Of a DNA stretch of 27,581 bases, positions 17,035-25,895 are shown in pieces; position 1 is the stretch's first letter; each line of letters starts with the position of its first letter. Below the pieces are notes generated by a model. The model saw nothing but the letters and a program-made list of their open reading frames with translations, ran no database searches and was not told the origin of the DNA. The translations under genes and the position numbers were made by a program. Origin of the DNA: an uncultured Verrucomicrobiota bacterium. Lineage in GTDB: Bacteria > Verrucomicrobiota > Verrucomicrobiia > Limisphaerales > UBA9464. The DNA is taken from NCBI GenBank assembly GCA_903864375.1, contig CAIPFS010000656.1:1-27581 (forward strand), written 5' to 3'.

Positions 17035-17936
17035 GCGCCAGGCTCAGTTCTTCGATTCAAGCCCCGGGCCTTGAACCACCTGCTTTGAATGAAGATCAAG
17101 GTGACCGCCAGAACTGCGAACGTCGCCCAACCATCCACCCATTTGCTTGTGCCCCAGATCCATGCGGACGAGGCCGGACCCGGCACAAAGGTAAATCCGT
17201 ACGCCTTCAACCAGAATATCCAGGCGGCATGCAGGCCGATGCTGGCGGCGAGACCCTCCGTCCGGACCTTTGCCACAGCCAGTATCCAGCCGACCAGAAA
17301 CAGGGAAAAAAATCCGGGTATCAGTGTGGGCAGGTCCCAAAATCCTGCCAGCATCCGGCCCAGAACGGCCCATCCCGACAGCCAGGTGACGGTGGAAGGT
17401 TCGGGGGTTCGCTGAAAAAAATGGACCAGGGCATACAGGCCGCTGCTGAAGGTCACGGCCAGGCTCCAGGAGTGGCGACGGCGAAGTGAGGTCAACAACG
17501 CCCCCCGGAACAACCCCTCCTCCAGCGCTGCGACGACCAACGCCGTGGCCAGCGCGGCCAGGAGCTTCCGGGCCCACTCGACCGGGGAGGCGGATGACTG
17601 CAATTGACGGCCTCCAACGACCACCGACAAGAGCGCCACGGTTCCGAACGATCCGAGACCCACGGTCCATCCCATCCACCCTCTTTGCACGGGGTTGGAT
17701 CCCAGTCGAATGCCCAAGCCCCGGGGAAACTTCGTTCCCAAAACCTTCGCCAGCGGCCACAGTCCGACGATCGCGAGAACCAGCAGGCTCCGATGGACGT
17801 ATCGATGAAACGGCTGGCCGGCCAGGGCCGACTGGGGCATCGCCCACTGGACCCCGTGCCACAGCATCGGTGCCAGCGTCGCCCCGCCGGCCAGGACCAG
17901 GGCCAGATACACCAACCATGCCCGGATAGGATTCAT
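17031..17936 (-). CDS. CPBP family intramembrane metalloprotease
   Basis: Membrane protein of 301 residues in the CPBP (CAAX protease and bacteriocin-processing, Abi) family. Multiple hydrophobic helices (first one about 6-26). Motif 1 AALEEGLFRG places EE at 139-140 and R at 144; motif 2 LYALVHF gives H172; motif 3 IGLHAAW gives H236. These form the glutamate/histidine metal site of the Rce1-like family. Bacterial members can process peptides or give immunity to bacteriocins; here no peptide gene is visible, so the substrate is unknown. The ATG at 17936 is preferred to a TTG at 17948. The gene overlaps comF by 4 bp and is divergent from the kinase gene (134-bp gap), which should hold promoters for both. 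Confidence 0.88.
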   Translation of the reverse strand: MNPIRAWLVYLALVLAGGATLAPMLWHGVQWAMPQSALAGQPFHRYVHRSLLVLAIVGLWPLAKVLGTKFPRGLGIRLGSNPVQRGWMGWTVGLGSFGTVALLSVVVGGRQLQSSASPVEWARKLLAALATALVVAALEEGLFRGALLTSLRRRHSWSLAVTFSSGLYALVHFFQRTPEPSTVTWLSGWAVLGRMLAGFWDLPTLIPGFFSLFLVGWILAVAKVRTEGLAASIGLHAAWIFWLKAYGFTFVPGPASSAWIWGTSKWVDGWATFAVLAVTLIFIQSRWFKARGLNRRTEPGA

Positions 17937-18070
17937 CGCGTGGATCAATTAGCGTTCCAACCTGGAAAAGACGAGTCGGGTTTGTGGCTGCCGGCGCAGG
18001 ACCGACGATTTTTCGGAAATCTTTTCCGCGACAATGCCAGCCCGGCACTGTAGGTGTCTAGTCGTACAGT

Positions 18071-18892
18071 ATGTCTCACCCCGGAGCCAAGTTGGGTCAA
18101 TATTCCCTCCACGAGCGGATCAATGCCGGAGGCATGTCTGAAATCTGGCTGGCCACCCGGGAGGACGGCAGTCAGGTGGCGGTTCGGTTGATGTTAAACA
18201 ACTCGACGTTCGCCTTCACCGAGCGCAAACGGTTTATCACCGGATGCGAAACGCTCCGGGCATGCCAGGACAATCAATACATCATCGGGTACATCGAACA
18301 TGGAAAGTTGGACGGTGAGCTGGCCCTGGTCATGGAATATGTTGAAGGTGAGAACCTCAAACTCCTGATGGGGGCTGCTGACCCGGTATTGACGGGCAAT
18401 ATCGCGCAGGTCCTGATCGATTTTGCCACGGCCCTGGAAGTCGTGCACGACCGGGGCTTCATGCACCTGGACGTCAAACCGGAGAATGTCCTGCTCACCC
18501 GAAACGGAAGCCTTCGACTGATTGACTTCGACCTGGCCCAACCGATACCCAATCCCGCCCGAAAACTGGACCGAAACCCGGGAACTCCGGGTTACATGGC
18601 TCCCGAGCAGTTGCAACGCCAGCCCGTGGATCAGCATGCGGACATCTGGGCCTGGGGCGTGAGCGCGTACGAATTATTGACGCTGAGAAAGCCCTTCCCT
18701 GGGGATACGCCGGACGACGTCTTACGGCTTCAGGTGAATCGATCCCAGTTCCTTCGCCCGCGGGAAATTAATTCCGATATTCCCATCGAACTTGAAAAAA
18801 CGATCCTGAGATGCCTTTCGGTGGATGTTGCCCAACGGCACCACCTGATGAGTGTCGTGGTGCATGAGCTCCAGCAGGCACTCTACGTCTGA
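18071..18892 (+). CDS. Atypical serine/threonine protein kinase-like protein
   Basis: Hanks-type kinase fold of 273 residues, kinase domain only, with no transmembrane or PASTA part, so cytosolic. Present: glycine-rich loop INAGGMSEIW (17-26), catalytic loop HLDVKPENVL (132-141, with D134, K136, N139), GTPGYMAPE (171-179), ADIWAWGVSAYELLTLRKPF. Altered: the beta3 VAIK lysine is Arg (VAVR, R39, codon cgg) and the DFG motif reads DFD (152-154). It keeps catalytic Asp and Asn, so weak activity or a scaffold role is possible. No FHA, phosphatase or secretion gene is adjacent. It sits alone between divergent CPBP and convergent CCA genes. The call as a kinase-fold protein is secure; catalytic competence is doubtful. 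Confidence 0.9.
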   Translation: MSHPGAKLGQYSLHERINAGGMSEIWLATREDGSQVAVRLMLNNSTFAFTERKRFITGCETLRACQDNQYIIGYIEHGKLDGELALVMEYVEGENLKLLMGAADPVLTGNIAQVLIDFATALEVVHDRGFMHLDVKPENVLLTRNGSLRLIDFDLAQPIPNPARKLDRNPGTPGYMAPEQLQRQPVDQHADIWAWGVSAYELLTLRKPFPGDTPDDVLRLQVNRSQFLRPREINSDIPIELEKTILRCLSVDVAQRHHLMSVVVHELQQALYV

Positions 18893-18932
18893 CCGGTGGA
18901 ACTGGCGCGAGGCCTGGCAGCAGGACCGGGAT

Positions 18933-20333
18933 TTATTCCCGAGGTGCCCCGGGACGATCCTGGCTCTCCAGCCACCGTCTGGCGCCCTCGAGATCGCTAA
19001 AAACACCGTCCAATTGGGCTTCAAGGGCACGGGCGAGAACGGGGGTGAACTGAGGTCCCGGTGCCCAACCCCATTCCAGCAGATGCCGCCCCTGAAGGAT
19101 GGGCTTCGGGGCTCGAACGGTGATTGCCTGCTCTGCCGCCTCGGCGAGAAGCAAGGGAACCACCGGGGGAACAACCTTTGGTCGGGGAGGTCGGCCGTGG
19201 GCATCGGACGTGAGAATCGTGGTGAGCTCCAGAATCGTGGCGGGAGCCAGCCGTTGTGCCAGTCGACGCACACTGCGCGGCGACACTTCCGCGCGATGGA
19301 TCATGTGATTGGCAATCAGTGGCAGGATCCGCTCCTGCAATCCCAATGGAACCCCAATCCGGTTCATCCAGATTTCAGCCAGGGGAACGCTGGAGATTTC
19401 GTGCCCGGGAGAAACGATTCGAGTTCGTCCCTCCCTCGAATCTTCCCGGGTGGTGCCGACTTTGCCCGTGTCATGCAGCAACAGGGCGAAGGCCCAGACC
19501 AACCGTTGCTCGGGTGGGGCTTTATCCCATTCCGAAAGCCGAACCAACGCGTCCAGGCAATGCAGCGTATGCACCCAGACATCGCCTTCCGGATGCCATT
19601 CCGCATCCTGGACCTGACCAATGAGGGCCTGCAATTCCGGAAAATGAGCCAGCCAGCCGGAATCCCGGAGAAAGCGGAGTCCCGCGGAAGGCACGGTGGA
19701 TTGAACGGCCCATTTATACCACTCCTCGCGAACCCGCTCGCGGGCCAGTTCCGGATAGGTCGACTGGATGGATCGGCAGAGTTCGAGGGTATCCGGGGCG
19801 CCGACCAGATGGAAACGTCCGGCAAATTGCATCCCGCGAAGCACCCTCAGCGGGTCTTCGGGGAAGGCGGGTGATGTATGCCGCAGAATTCCGGCCCGCA
19901 AATCGGATTCACCGCCGTGCGGATCCAGAAGCTGGCAACGACCGGGATGCCACATCATCGAATTGATGGTGAAATCCCGGCGGGACGAGGCGGTGAAGGG
20001 ATCAAGGGCTGGTTCGACTTTCACCTCGAAACCCAGGTGCCCGGAGCCCACCTTTGAATCTCGGCGTGGAAGGGAGAAGTCGTAGGTCTCTCCATTGGAG
20101 ACCGTGACTTTAAGGACTCCAAAGGATCGTCCCACGGAATCCACCCGACCGTGGCGGCGCAGGATCGTCAGGAGCCGTTGTTCCGAAATCCCAAACACCT
20201 CGATATCGAAGTCCTTGACGGGGCGTCCGAGCAACCAGTCGCGCACGCTTCCCCCGACGATATAGGCCTCCTGGAGGTCATCAGAACCGAGCAGGATGTG
20301 GGAGAGCTGGGTTGGCAGTGTCATGGACGGCAT
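18933..20333 (-). CDS. tRNA nucleotidyltransferase (CCA-adding type) with HD domain
   Basis: Class II CCA-adding-type nucleotidyltransferase, 466 residues from the ATG at 20333 (an upstream TTG at 20399 and a later ATG at 20324 are possible). It adds or repairs the 3' CCA end of tRNA. Signatures: VGGSVRDWLLGRPVKDFDIE (head, with catalytic Asp in DFD at about 41-43), RRDFTINSMMW (about 118-128), a PEDPLRVLRGMQFAGRF helix segment, then an HD domain with LLLHDTGK (about 285-292) and the ALL-type C-terminus. Whether it adds CC, A or all three cannot be decided from the sequence. It is convergent with the kinase (40-bp gap). It follows the PQQ-type propeller on the same strand with 134 bp between; no strong terminator was noticed there. 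Confidence 0.93.
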   Translation of the reverse strand: MPSMTLPTQLSHILLGSDDLQEAYIVGGSVRDWLLGRPVKDFDIEVFGISEQRLLTILRRHGRVDSVGRSFGVLKVTVSNGETYDFSLPRRDSKVGSGHLGFEVKVEPALDPFTASSRRDFTINSMMWHPGRCQLLDPHGGESDLRAGILRHTSPAFPEDPLRVLRGMQFAGRFHLVGAPDTLELCRSIQSTYPELARERVREEWYKWAVQSTVPSAGLRFLRDSGWLAHFPELQALIGQVQDAEWHPEGDVWVHTLHCLDALVRLSEWDKAPPEQRLVWAFALLLHDTGKVGTTREDSREGRTRIVSPGHEISSVPLAEIWMNRIGVPLGLQERILPLIANHMIHRAEVSPRSVRRLAQRLAPATILELTTILTSDAHGRPPRPKVVPPVVPLLLAEAAEQAITVRAPKPILQGRHLLEWGWAPGPQFTPVLARALEAQLDGVFSDLEGARRWLESQDRPGAPRE

Positions 20334-20467
20334 CCCGGGAAATTCATACGCCGGGCGAATACCGGCAGGAAGCGGTTCCGAGACCAGCGTTGCAGGCAAT
20401 CCCGGGATTTTGTCGCACGCAATGGATCCCCGGGAGTTTAGCCCACGATAAACACCGTTCCCGCGAG

Positions 20468-21817
20468 CTATCGGGCTCCAATGGCCACCAACTGGCTGCG
20501 GGTCCTGTAGTAGAGGGTTCCCTCGACGAGTGCGGGGGTCGACATGCAGGTCTCGTTCAGCGTGTTGGTTGAGGTCACGGAAAAGGTTCCAGTGGCAGGA
20601 ACCACGTAGACATTGCCGGTTTCGCTGGCGAAGAAGAGATTTCGCCCATCCGAGACGGGAGAGGAGGTAAAGCCTTCGCCGACATTCGACAACCGTTCAC
20701 TGTAACGAATTTTGCCGGTCAACCCGTCGAAGCAGGTCAGCAATCCAATATCGAGACATCCGAAAACATAGCTCCCGACGGCGATGGGAGTCTGCATATA
20801 ATTCCCCTGACGCGCATGTGCCCAGACGATGGTCTCCGTGGAGTCGCCCACTTCGTCCGGGGTGATATTGCCGCGTGCCGTCGGAAGGATCGCCCGCATG
20901 GGGCGGGATTTTCCGTGGGCGCTGGTCAGATAGATCAGGCCATTGGCAACGATGGGCGTGGGCACGGGAATATCCCCTCCCCCATCCAGGTGCCACAGGT
21001 TTTTTCCAGTCGCAAAGTCGTATCCACCCGTTTGATGCCACCCATTGACGACGATTTGGGTGGTGTCGCCAGAGCGAACAACCGCGGGGGTGCTCCAGGT
21101 CGGCACATCGCTGCGCGGGGTCCTCCAAACCAGAGTGCCGTTGTTGAGATCGTAGACGGCCAGAAAGGAGTCCTTCTGTACATCGCATTGAACGATCACC
21201 CTGCCCTCGTGAATGACCGGGGAGCTGGCAAAGCCCCACTGGGCCGACGGCACCTGGTAATAACCGGAGTCCATCGGTCCAAGATCCTTTTTCCAGAGTA
21301 ATTTCCCCTGAAGATCAAAACAGCACATTCCTTCGCTGCCAAACAAGGCCACGATGTGCGCGCCATCTGTGACCGGGGTGGAATTGCAAGGGCTTGATTT
21401 GGGATGCCGCTTGACCCTGGGGACGGCCGTGATGGCTTCGGTGTTCCACACCACGGCTCCGGTTGAGCGATCGAGGGCGATGAGCTGCCAATGGTGGGTC
21501 TCCTTCTCATTGACCGGATCAATATCCCCGTAGAGGCCGACCTTGAGTTCTGCTTTTGCCGGAGTGACGGCGGTGGTCACATAAATCCGGTCATCCCAAA
21601 GGATGGGGCTGGAGTGTCCGAATCCCGGCAGGGCGGTTTGCCAGAGGACCTTCGAGCGGGTCGCCAGATTCCAGGATGCCGGTGCCACCCCGTTGGTATC
21701 CACCCCACCCGCCCCCACACCCCGGTACTGAGGCCAGCGTCCGGAGGCCAGTGCCGGGCTCAAGAGCACGGCTCCAACGAGGAGTTTCGTCCAATGGCGG
21801 AGGCTGGGGTTCCACAT
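20468..21817 (-). CDS. Secreted PQQ-type beta-propeller repeat protein
   Basis: A 449-residue exported protein from ATG 21817 with signal peptide (MWNPSLRHWTKLLVGAVLLSPALASG). The mature part starts RWPQYRGVGAGG, typical of outer-membrane-protein-assembly-like or PQQ-like repeat proteins in Planctomycetes/Verrucomicrobia. Repeats carry the W/G pattern: IALDRSTGAVVWNTEA, CFDLQGKLLWKKDLG, VYDLNNGTLVWRTPRS, YDFATGKNLWHLDGGG, CFDGLTGKIRYSERLS, suggesting about seven blades. No quinone-enzyme catalytic residues were recognised, so it is more likely a binding or scaffolding protein than a dehydrogenase. The open frame runs upstream to 22180 but this overlaps the next gene; the signal peptide decides the start. 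It lies in a gene run with two hydrolases. Confidence 0.88.
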   Translation of the reverse strand: MWNPSLRHWTKLLVGAVLLSPALASGRWPQYRGVGAGGVDTNGVAPASWNLATRSKVLWQTALPGFGHSSPILWDDRIYVTTAVTPAKAELKVGLYGDIDPVNEKETHHWQLIALDRSTGAVVWNTEAITAVPRVKRHPKSSPCNSTPVTDGAHIVALFGSEGMCCFDLQGKLLWKKDLGPMDSGYYQVPSAQWGFASSPVIHEGRVIVQCDVQKDSFLAVYDLNNGTLVWRTPRSDVPTWSTPAVVRSGDTTQIVVNGWHQTGGYDFATGKNLWHLDGGGDIPVPTPIVANGLIYLTSAHGKSRPMRAILPTARGNITPDEVGDSTETIVWAHARQGNYMQTPIAVGSYVFGCLDIGLLTCFDGLTGKIRYSERLSNVGEGFTSSPVSDGRNLFFASETGNVYVVPATGTFSVTSTNTLNETCMSTPALVEGTLYYRTRSQLVAIGAR

Positions 21818-21875
21818 GGAAACAAGTGCGACGGCTGGCCGTTTTTTTGTCAAGAGGGCTTCCGGGAAACGTGCC

Positions 21876-22640
21876 TCAACCGGCGAGCAACCGGGCCGCC
21901 ATCGTCCGCCAGGATGCAGGATCATGGGCCCTTCCCTCCCAATAATGAATGGTGTGGGGGATACCCTGTTCGGCCAGTGCGCGACCGAACGCCTCATTAT
22001 TTGGGCGAAACGGGTCGGAATCGCCGAGGGCCAGCTGGATGTTGAGGCGTCGCCAGTGGGTCCGAATGCGCTCGCAGGAGACAGTGCCCAGATATTGAAG
22101 CGGGGTGTTTTCGGTGACGTCGTCATCCCGATAGCCGCTGAAAAGATCGTCAAAGTGCTCGATGGCCCAAGTGAGATCATATCTTCCGGAAAAGGCGATG
22201 ACCCTGCGGAAAAGGTGCGGAAAGTGGAGGGCCAGATTCACGGCATGAAAGGCCCCCAGACTGCACCCATGGGTTGTCAATTCCGCCGCCGGCGCGTCGC
22301 TGCGGATGAAGGGGACCACTTCGCGGACGAGGTACTTTTCATAAGCATGATGGCGCACAAGCCGCTGTGGCGGTGGGAGGTGTCGGGCGTAGAAGCTTTC
22401 TGCATCAAGGCTGTCCACGCAAAACAACTGAAGGGTGCCCTGCTCCAACCGGGGTCGGAGGACCTCCACCATTCCCATGCTTTCATACTCATGGAATCGG
22501 TGCTTGCGGGTGGGAAACACCAGCAGCCTGGGACCGCCATGTCCATAGACCAGCAGTTCCATCTCCCTCCCCACATGAGGGCTCCACCACTTGTGATACT
22601 CGCGCTTCACGGTATGGAAGTCCCTTGGCAACCCGGACAC
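21876..22640 (-). CDS. Alpha/beta hydrolase, putative esterase
   Basis: Putative esterase of the esterase-D/PF00756-like alpha/beta-hydrolase group, 254 residues, no signal peptide. Nucleophile elbow GCSLG (125-129, Ser127), acid in LALGDSDPF (D207 or D209) and His in GRAHD (H239) give a full triad. HGGPRLLVFPT near the N-terminus supplies an oxyanion-hole region. The start is GTG at 22640; no strong ribosome site. It lies 58 bp upstream of the PQQ-propeller start and 62 bp downstream of the AXE1-like hydrolase, on the same strand, so one transcript is plausible. Substrate unknown: an acyl or carbohydrate ester, by context, is likely. Confidence 0.87.
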   Translation of the reverse strand: MSGLPRDFHTVKREYHKWWSPHVGREMELLVYGHGGPRLLVFPTRKHRFHEYESMGMVEVLRPRLEQGTLQLFCVDSLDAESFYARHLPPPQRLVRHHAYEKYLVREVVPFIRSDAPAAELTTHGCSLGAFHAVNLALHFPHLFRRVIAFSGRYDLTWAIEHFDDLFSGYRDDDVTENTPLQYLGTVSCERIRTHWRRLNIQLALGDSDPFRPNNEAFGRALAEQGIPHTIHYWEGRAHDPASWRTMAARLLAG

Positions 22641-22702
22641 CTTACAGTCGAAGCGGTGCCGAACAGGTCACATTCGGCCAACAATGCCCCGCCAACGACC
22701 GG

Positions 22703-23701
22703 CTATGCGGACAAATGCGACAGAAACCCCCGTCGTTTCCGGTCCACCCAGGCGGCCTGAGTGCCGAAGGGTCCCTCCGCTGCATGCCCCCGCTCGAGAA
22801 CAATGAGCTCCCTCGGCCCACTCAAGGCATTAAAAATGGCAAACTGACCTGGTGGTGTCACTAACGGATCGCTGAGGGCGCAGGCGCATTGCACCGGGAT
22901 GCGGATGAACCGGGCACCACAGGCGGCATCATGCAACGCGAGGGTGGGCACCAATCGCAGACGCCCCTCCCTCCAGACGCGCTGCAGGGCGGCACCGCTG
23001 CCCAATGTGGGAAGCCGGAGGCGCATGGGATGATGTCCAAAACTCGGAACGTCCAGATGGGCTCTCTGGATTCGCTGTTCGAAACCCAGGGCCAGTGCGC
23101 CGATGCCCCCGCCGAAGCTGATGCCGGTATAGCCGATGCGTCCCTCGACCTGGGGGTACATTTCCAGGAGGGCAGAAACGGCCAGCCAGAGGTCTTCCAC
23201 GCACCCCCCATGGACATACCGGTCCGGATGGTCAATGTCGTGGAGGACGTGCCAGTGGGGTTCCGGGGAAATGGGCGGCACCACACTCCGGGACAGTCCG
23301 CGAAAACAGGGGTAAAGAATGGCCGCGTTGGGGAGAACCGGGAACAGGTCCGGTCCATCGCGTCCTCCATACCCATGCCCGACCACCAGGCCGCAAGACA
23401 CCGGTTCGTCGGCAGGCACCGTCAGCCACCCCTGAATTTGAACACCGCCGGTGGAGCGGAAACAGAGATCATAGACGCGGACTCCCGGCAGCTGGTGGGT
23501 GGATGAACACGTCTGCGGAGAAGGATGCACCTCCAGGGCGGCCCGGTACCGGTGCGTCCAGAAGGCTTCAAAGTCCGGGGGGATTTCAGGTCCGCCGATT
23601 TCGAGAAGATGGCTCAGCGGAAAGACATGGTGCGGAACCAACGTTTCCCAGGGGACTCCCAGCGCGTGCTCTGTTGAGATCGAATCCGGCAAACTCGTCA
23701 T
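22703..23701 (-). CDS. Acetyl xylan esterase/cephalosporin-C deacetylase-like hydrolase
   Basis: AXE1-family (carbohydrate esterase 7-like) deacetylase, 332 residues. The order fits: PPDFEAFW near residues 41-48, GVQIQGWLTVPA (86-97), the oxyanion region HGYGGRDG (109-116), YPCFRGLSRS (130-139), then nucleophile GISFGGG (193-199, Ser195), Asp in ALSDPLVTPPG (D278) and His in RGHAAEG (H306). In characterised members these remove acetyl groups from xylo-oligosaccharides or cephalosporin C in the cytosol. No signal peptide, so intracellular. ATG 23701 has GAGG about ten bases upstream. It is divergent from the sugar-isomerase gene across 55 bp, which implies back-to-back promoters and perhaps joint control of carbohydrate use. 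Confidence 0.9.
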   Translation of the reverse strand: MTSLPDSISTEHALGVPWETLVPHHVFPLSHLLEIGGPEIPPDFEAFWTHRYRAALEVHPSPQTCSSTHQLPGVRVYDLCFRSTGGVQIQGWLTVPADEPVSCGLVVGHGYGGRDGPDLFPVLPNAAILYPCFRGLSRSVVPPISPEPHWHVLHDIDHPDRYVHGGCVEDLWLAVSALLEMYPQVEGRIGYTGISFGGGIGALALGFEQRIQRAHLDVPSFGHHPMRLRLPTLGSGAALQRVWREGRLRLVPTLALHDAACGARFIRIPVQCACALSDPLVTPPGQFAIFNALSGPRELIVLERGHAAEGPFGTQAAWVDRKRRGFLSHLSA

Positions 23702-23756
23702 CGTTCACCGCCTCTTTTACTGGAGTCGCGGGGCGGACGCGAGATAGAGTTTGTCC

Positions 23757-24647
23757 GTGAAGCCTCTTCCCGCCTTTGGTCCGGGTTTTTCGTGGATACC
23801 CATCGCTTTCCTTTTCGTTTCACTCGGGCTGCTTGGGACAGCCGCCGGGACTTCGCCAGCGGATCGTCTGGGTTGGAAGCTGGCGATGCATTCCTACACG
23901 CTAAAGAGTTTTCCAATTGAAGAAGCCATCGACAAATCAGCCGGCCTGGGTCTCCGGTACATGAGCCTTTCCGGGTCGGTCAGTTGGGATGGAAAGGTGC
24001 GCCAGAATACCACGACAATGTCGGAGTCGGATTGGGGGCGGATTCAACGGCGGTTGACGGAGAAGGGGATTGTCGGATTGGTGAATATCGGGGTGGTGTC
24101 GCTGACCACCAATGAGGCTTCCGATCGGAAGATCTTTGAATTTGCCCGGAAGGCCGGGGTGGACACGCTCGTGGCCGAGCCGCCCCCGGAGGCGTTGGAC
24201 CTGGTGGAGCAGTTGTGCAAGGAATACCAGATCAAGGTCGCCATCCACAACCATCCCAAGCCCTCGCATTACTGGAACCCCCAGACGGTACTGGATGCCG
24301 TCCGTGGTCGCAGTCCGCTGATGGGTTCCTGTGCCGACGTGGGACACTGGATGCGGTCCGGCCTCGATCCACTGGAATGCCTGAAATTGCTGGAAGGCCG
24401 GGTGGTCTGCCTGCACTTCAAGGATTTGACGGAAAAGGACCCGCAAGCCCACGATGTCCCCTGGGGCACCGGCAAGTCCAACGTGCGCGGGTTGATGGAG
24501 GAACTCAAGCGGCAGCACTTCCACGGCGCGTATTGCATCGAGTACGAGTACCACTGGGAGACGTCCCTGCCGGAGATAGCGGAGTGCGTCCGATTCTTCA
24601 ACGACACCTGTGCGGAACTTGCAGCGGACCTGCCCGCGGAAAAATGA
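23757..24647 (+). CDS. Exported sugar phosphate isomerase/epimerase-like TIM barrel
   Basis: Xylose-isomerase-like TIM-barrel protein (AP endonuclease 2 family), 296 residues. The GTG at 23757 is preferred to an earlier TTG at 23751 because GAGATAGAG (23741-23749) then sits seven bases upstream. The N-terminus is basic and hydrophobic (WIPIAFLFVSLGLLGTAAG), a signal peptide, so it is probably exported. Putative metal ligands: E141 in VAEPP, H in IHNHP (about 164-166), D and H in CADVGH (194, 197), H220 in LHFKD and E262/E264 in CIEYEYH. Exported members are common in Planctomycetes/Verrucomicrobia, often beside Gfo/Idh oxidoreductases, as here (25-bp gap). The substrate is unknown; sugar or inositol chemistry is expected from the fold. 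Confidence 0.88.
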   Translation: MKPLPAFGPGFSWIPIAFLFVSLGLLGTAAGTSPADRLGWKLAMHSYTLKSFPIEEAIDKSAGLGLRYMSLSGSVSWDGKVRQNTTTMSESDWGRIQRRLTEKGIVGLVNIGVVSLTTNEASDRKIFEFARKAGVDTLVAEPPPEALDLVEQLCKEYQIKVAIHNHPKPSHYWNPQTVLDAVRGRSPLMGSCADVGHWMRSGLDPLECLKLLEGRVVCLHFKDLTEKDPQAHDVPWGTGKSNVRGLMEELKRQHFHGAYCIEYEYHWETSLPEIAECVRFFNDTCAELAADLPAEK

Positions 24648-24672
24648 ATCGGGAGTGACTCCCGCCCCCTGA

Positions 24673-25866
24673 ATGACTCCCCTCCATCCATTTCGTGCCG
24701 GCATCATTGGGACCGGCTTTATTGCTCCGGTTCATGTGGAGGCCCTCCGTCGCCTGGGGGTCCAGGTAACGGCCATTTGCGGATCGACCGCCAGCGCCGG
24801 CGCCATGGCGGAATCGCTGGGCATTCCCGAAGTGTACGGGGATTACGATTATGCGGCCCTTTGCCGCTCGCCACGCGTCGACGTCGTTCACATCACCTCA
24901 CCGAACAAGGTGCATGTGGAACAGGCTTTGGTGGCTCTGGCAGCCGGGAAGCATGTGGTTTGCGAGAAGCCGTTGGGCATGAATTCCCGGGAAACCGCCC
25001 GGCTGGTTCGGGCGGTCCGTCGGGCGGGTCCATCCGGGCCGCTGTTGGCGGTCAACTACATGTGCCGTTTCTTTCCGGCCGTGCTTCAAATGCGGGCCAT
25101 GGTCCAGCGCGGTGATCTGGGGAGGATCATCCACGTCCAGGGACATTTCTTTCAGGATTGGCTGCTCCACGACACGGATTTCAACTGGCGCATCCAGGCC
25201 GATGAAGGTGGAAAATTGCGTGCGGTGGGGGACATCGGAACCCATTGGCTGGACACCGTTTCCTTTGTGCTTGGTTCCCCGGTGAGCTCGGTTTTTGCCG
25301 CTCTCGAGACCTTTCATCAAACCCGCCTTCGTCCCACCGGCCCGGTCAAAACCTTTGCCGCCGTGGATCGTTCAACGCTGGTGCCCTACGCCGTGGACAC
25401 GGAGGATTTCGCCAGCCTGTTGCTGAAATTTGGAAAATCGGAGCACGGGTTTAGCGATGGAGTTCACGCCAATGTCGCGGTTTCCCAGGTGGCTGCCGGT
25501 TGGAAATGCAGTCTGGCGGTGGGGATTTACGGAACGAAGGCCAGTGTCCGCTGGGATTTGCAGCAGCCCAATGAAATCCACGTGGGACACCGGGACCAGC
25601 CCAACCAGCTTCTTCAACGGGGAACCGCTGGATTCGATACCGATGTTTCGGGATTCACCGACTATCCCGGAGGCCATCCGGAGGGATTCCCCGACAGCCA
25701 TAAAATGCATTACCGGGCCATCTACCAGTACCTCGCCGGTCAACGTCCGGCACCAGTCCCGTTTGCGACGGTGGAGGATGGACATGACGAAGTCCGGTTG
25801 TGCGAGGCGATCCTCCGCAGCGCCCGCTCCCATCGATGGGTTTCCATTCGCGGGCCCCGGGGTTGA
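24673..25866 (+). CDS. Gfo/Idh/MocA family oxidoreductase
   Basis: NAD(P)-dependent sugar oxidoreductase of 397 residues. Rossmann domain with GIIGTGFIAPVH (10-21), acidic/Ser nucleotide-contact region, VHITSPNKVHVEQAL (72-86) and EKPLGMN (98-104, Lys of the catalytic region). C-terminal alpha/beta domain has GDIGTHWLD (186-194) with the His often used in catalysis. No signal peptide is seen, so it should be cytosolic, unlike its upstream neighbour. The pairing of isomerase-like and Gfo/Idh proteins is typical of pathways oxidising sugars or cyclitols; the exact sugar cannot be named. ATG 24673 follows the preceding gene by 25 bp. The next gene starts 29 bp after its stop, suggesting one transcript through 27071. 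Confidence 0.92.
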   Translation: MTPLHPFRAGIIGTGFIAPVHVEALRRLGVQVTAICGSTASAGAMAESLGIPEVYGDYDYAALCRSPRVDVVHITSPNKVHVEQALVALAAGKHVVCEKPLGMNSRETARLVRAVRRAGPSGPLLAVNYMCRFFPAVLQMRAMVQRGDLGRIIHVQGHFFQDWLLHDTDFNWRIQADEGGKLRAVGDIGTHWLDTVSFVLGSPVSSVFAALETFHQTRLRPTGPVKTFAAVDRSTLVPYAVDTEDFASLLLKFGKSEHGFSDGVHANVAVSQVAAGWKCSLAVGIYGTKASVRWDLQQPNEIHVGHRDQPNQLLQRGTAGFDTDVSGFTDYPGGHPEGFPDSHKMHYRAIYQYLAGQRPAPVPFATVEDGHDEVRLCEAILRSARSHRWVSIRGPRG

Positions 25867-25895
25867 TCCCTTCCGGTTCCTGCACCGGAGTGCAA

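Noticed and set aside
17044..18048. 334-codon - strand frame overlapping the CPBP gene
   Set aside because: Overlaps the CPBP protease, whose membrane helices and EExxxR/H motifs are convincing; the alternative product is low-complexity.
21818..22180. N-terminal extension of the propeller protein
   Set aside because: It lies across the hydrolase gene in another frame and would hide the signal peptide at 21817.
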